From an uncultured beta proteobacterium (GTDB taxonomy: Bacteria > Pseudomonadota > Gammaproteobacteria > Burkholderiales > Rhodocyclaceae), in contig CAIYYE010000516.1 of assembly GCA_903930395.1 (NCBI GenBank), forward strand, positions 1-9,287: a DNA stretch of 9,287 nt. The letters run 5' to 3'. The number at the start of each line of letters is the position of its first letter. The first letter of the stretch is position 1. The notes below the pieces were generated by a model. It was not told the origin of the DNA. It saw nothing but the letters and a program-made list of their open reading frames with translations, and searched no databases. A program made the translations under genes and the position numbers. Below, one piece after another: positions 7,392-9,287 of this stretch.

Positions 7392-9287
7392 TTAAAGCAC
7401 GATGTCGCTGGCCTGGAGGGTGTGATGCCCGACCAGGGCGACCTGGAAGTCGGCGTCGTTTCCTGCCAAGCCACCGGTATTTCCCTCAACCACCGTGTAT
7501 TCCTGCCCGGCGACGGTTTCGTAGAAGTAATGCAGCTGACCCGCCGCGGAGAATCCACCAGAGCTTGCTACCAGGGTGGCGCCCGAGAATGCCTGGTTGC
7601 CGAAGATGCCGGCATTGGCATCGATGGTCGAGAAGTCCAGCTTGTCGGTACCGCTGACGAAGTCGGTGATGATGTCGCGGTTGGCTGCACCAACGCCTGA
7701 ATCACCAACATTCGTCAGAATGGGAACTGCGCTGTTGTAGTCGAAAGTATCGGCCCCCAGACCGCCGGTCAGCATGTCCTGAGCCCGCCCGCCGATGAGG
7801 GTGTCGTTACCGGCACCGCCGCTCAATGCATTGGCAACGGCCGTTCCCGTGATGCTGTCGTTGCCGGCCCCGCCGATGAAGTTCTCGATGCCGCTCAAGG
7901 TGTCACTGGTGGCAGTGCTGACACCACTTCCGAACACCGTCGGGGTGCCACTGCTCAGGTTCACCGTCAGGTTGGCGCTGACCGCGGAGTAATCGACAGT
8001 ATCCGAGCCGCCGCTGCCGACAAGGATGTCGCGCACGGCGTCACCGACCAGAACGAAGGTGTCGTTACCACCGGCGCCATCCAGTCGGTTGGCCCCATCG
8101 GCATCGGTGATCACGTTGGCGGCGTTGCTGCCGGTCACGTTTTCAATGCTGACCAGCGTGTCGCTACCGGTGGTGGCACTCGATGCCGTGCCCGCCGTGA
8201 GATTGACGTTGGCCACTGCCGAGGTTCCTGCCAGGCTGTAGGTATCGGTACCTTCGCCACCATCGATCACATCATTGCCGGCCGAGGAACGCAGGGTGTC
8301 ATTGCCCCCCAGACCGAGCTGGAAGTCATTGCCGACAGTACCCGCCAGGTTGTTTCCAAGGCCGTCGCCAATCACCGCTGTTTCTGGTGAGACCACCGTC
8401 GTGAGGCCAAAGGGCTCGCTGTAGGTCGACACGACGCGAACCATGATGTTGCTCAGGTCGCCCGTCGTCGGATCGGTCGCACCGACCATATCGGTCCAGG
8501 TGGCGCCGCTGTTGGCAGATTGCTGCCATTGGTAGGTTGGCTCCATTGCCGGCACATCCGGATCGACCAGGGTATTGGTGGCCGTAAGGGTGACGACATT
8601 GGCAGCGCCGGTCGGGCGTGGCGTGTAGGTGGCGATGTTGAGCGCACCGCTTGCCGCTTCATTCACATTCGAGATACTGACGGCCAGCACCTGGGTGTCG
8701 TTCGACGAGCCATCACTGACCTGAACGATAACGTCGTAGACATTGTCAGCATCTGCATCGGCGGCCGTCTCGAAGTCCGGCGCACTGACAAAACTGAGCA
8801 CACCGGCCGCATCGATGGCGAACAGGGCGGCATCGGCACCACCGGCAATCGAGAAGCTCAGGGGCTGGTCCGGGACATCGGCATCGGTAGCCGTCACCGT
8901 GGTAACCGCCAGGGTGTTCTCGTCTATCGCCAGGGCAGCAGCCGCCGCCCCACCCAGGGAGGTGATGACCGGAGCCTGATTGAGCACGGTGGTCGCATTG
9001 AAGGTACCGTTGGCAAACTTGAAGTTCTCAACACCGACCACGACATCGGTGCCGTCGGTCGGAATGAGTTCGCCGTTGGCATCGACCGCGAGCGGGTCAC
9101 GATTGTCGACAATCTTGAAGGCCGTGATCGTGCCCTGGTTGGCCGTGACGAAGTCGAAAGTGGTCACGGTGTAGTCGGTGAGCGTACCCGAGAAGGCTAC
9201 CGTGTCCGAGGTGCCGGCGACGCCGCCGTCACCGGTGCGCGTTCCGGCCACACCGTTGAGCAGGCCAACGGTGCTGCCGCCCAGTTC
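7392..9287 (-). CDS. RTX protein with cadherin-like and Ig-like domains and type I secretion signal (C-terminal 631 residues; 5' end outside window)
   Basis: The frame is open to the right edge, so this is the 3' part of a larger gene; a GTG at 9251 is internal. Residues here count from the right edge. About 17-100: an RTX-associated module (DTVAFSGTLTDYTV ... GTDVVVGVENFKFANGTF). 103-211: a cadherin-like domain with calcium-ligand motifs (IDEN, TATDADVPD, DFETAADADADN, VNE). About 212-307: an Ig-like module with TYQWQQSANSGATW. From 316: three blocks of GGxGxD-type nonapeptides. Last about 115 residues: a serralysin-type (peptidase M10 C-terminal) module (RDIITDFVSGTDKLDF) ending LQASDIVL, the acidic-then-hydrophobic tail typical of PrtA-type signals. 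It should be secreted unfolded by the exporter encoded just downstream and fold on external calcium. No HExxH zinc-protease motif is visible. A large adhesin or surface-layer-like protein is most likely, but an enzyme could lie in the missing N-terminal part. Confidence 0.93.
   Translation of the reverse strand, partial: ELGGSTVGLLNGVAGTRTGDGGVAGTSDTVAFSGTLTDYTVTTFDFVTANQGTITAFKIVDNRDPLAVDANGELIPTDGTDVVVGVENFKFANGTFNATTVLNQAPVITSLGGAAAAALAIDENTLAVTTVTATDADVPDQPLSFSIAGGADAALFAIDAAGVLSFVSAPDFETAADADADNVYDVIVQVSDGSSNDTQVLAVSISNVNEAASGALNIATYTPRPTGAANVVTLTATNTLVDPDVPAMEPTYQWQQSANSGATWTDMVGATDPTTGDLSNIMVRVVSTYSEPFGLTTVVSPETAVIGDGLGNNLAGTVGNDFQLGLGGNDTLRSSAGNDVIDGGEGTDTYSLAGTSAVANVNLTAGTASSATTGSDTLVSIENVTGSNAANVITDADGANRLDGAGGNDTFVLVGDAVRDILVGSGGSDTVDYSAVSANLTVNLSSGTPTVFGSGVSTATSDTLSGIENFIGGAGNDSITGTAVANALSGGAGNDTLIGGRAQDMLTGGLGADTFDYNSAVPILTNVGDSGVGAANRDIITDFVSGTDKLDFSTIDANAGIFGNQAFSGATLVASSGGFSAAGQLHYFYETVAGQEYTVVEGNTGGLAGNDADFQVALVGHHTLQASDIVL
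7734..8342 (-). repeat. RTX calcium-binding nonapeptide repeats in three blocks
   Basis: Block A (8342-8235) encodes GNDFQLGLGGNDTL, SAGNDVIDGGEGTDTYSL. Block B (about 8113-7986) encodes GANRLDGAGGNDTFVL and LVGSGGSDTVDYS. Block C (7889-7734) encodes IGGAGNDSITG, LSGGAGNDTLIGG and LTGGLGADTFDYN. All fit the GGxGxDxUx consensus that forms a calcium-bound parallel beta roll. Non-repeat spacers of the VANVNLTAGT and LTVNLSSGT type, each ending with (S)IEN, separate the blocks; this alternation is common in large RTX proteins. The underlying DNA repeats are imperfect, which indicates old rather than recent duplication. Confidence 0.88.

Noticed and set aside
5536..7395. A 619-codon open frame on the plus strand covering the whole ABC transporter gene
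   Set aside because: It is antisense to a gene with every ABC motif intact. Its translation is rich in Gly, Gln, Asp and His with no recognisable domain, as expected for a complementary frame in GC-rich DNA.
9249..9251. GTG as the true start of the RTX protein
   Set aside because: The frame stays open and RTX-like in composition to the window edge, and RTX proteins of this architecture are usually much longer, so it is an internal codon.

Overview
The window is GC-rich bacterial chromosome (about 60% G+C by eye), densely coded, and probably from a betaproteobacterium. The ClpB, chemoreceptor and secretion proteins would fit Rhodocyclales-like genera, but the sequence alone does not fix the taxon. 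I see no tRNA, rRNA, CRISPR array, insertion sequence or phage gene, and no gene-free stretch longer than 300 bases.

Layout. (1) 1-914, minus strand: the first ~304 codons of clpB, a heat-shock disaggregase, running off the left edge. (2) 915-1100: a 186-bp divergent intergenic region. It holds a very good sigma-32 type heat-shock promoter for clpB and an AT-rich patch in front of the next gene. (3) 1101-2735, plus strand: a complete methyl-accepting chemotaxis protein with a periplasmic Cache-type sensor. (4) 2790-7296, minus strand: three tightly coupled genes for a complete type I secretion system, in transcription order ABC transporter (PrtD type), membrane fusion protein (HlyD/PrtE type) and TolC-like outer membrane channel. 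They are joined by a 4-bp overlap and a 2-bp gap. (5) 7392-9287, minus strand: the 3' end of a large RTX protein with cadherin-like, Ig-like and calcium-binding repeats and a C-terminal secretion signal. It runs off the right edge and is almost certainly the substrate of the adjacent exporter.

How it works together. The RTX gene and the three secretion genes share a strand and form an apparent substrate-then-exporter operon. The 95-bp gap between substrate and exporter holds a strong stem-loop. Its one non-Watson-Crick position is a tolerated G.U pair only in the minus-strand transcript, which suggests an RNA element that sets the ratio of substrate to exporter. The chemoreceptor converges on this operon and clpB diverges from the chemoreceptor; neither has an evident functional tie to secretion.

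Nothing here is clearly a new kind of system. The points most worth checking are the intergenic stem-loop, the pairing of an adhesin-like RTX protein with a protease/lipase-type exporter, the palindrome inside the clpB heat-shock promoter, and the replacement of the ClpB internal start codon known from E. coli.
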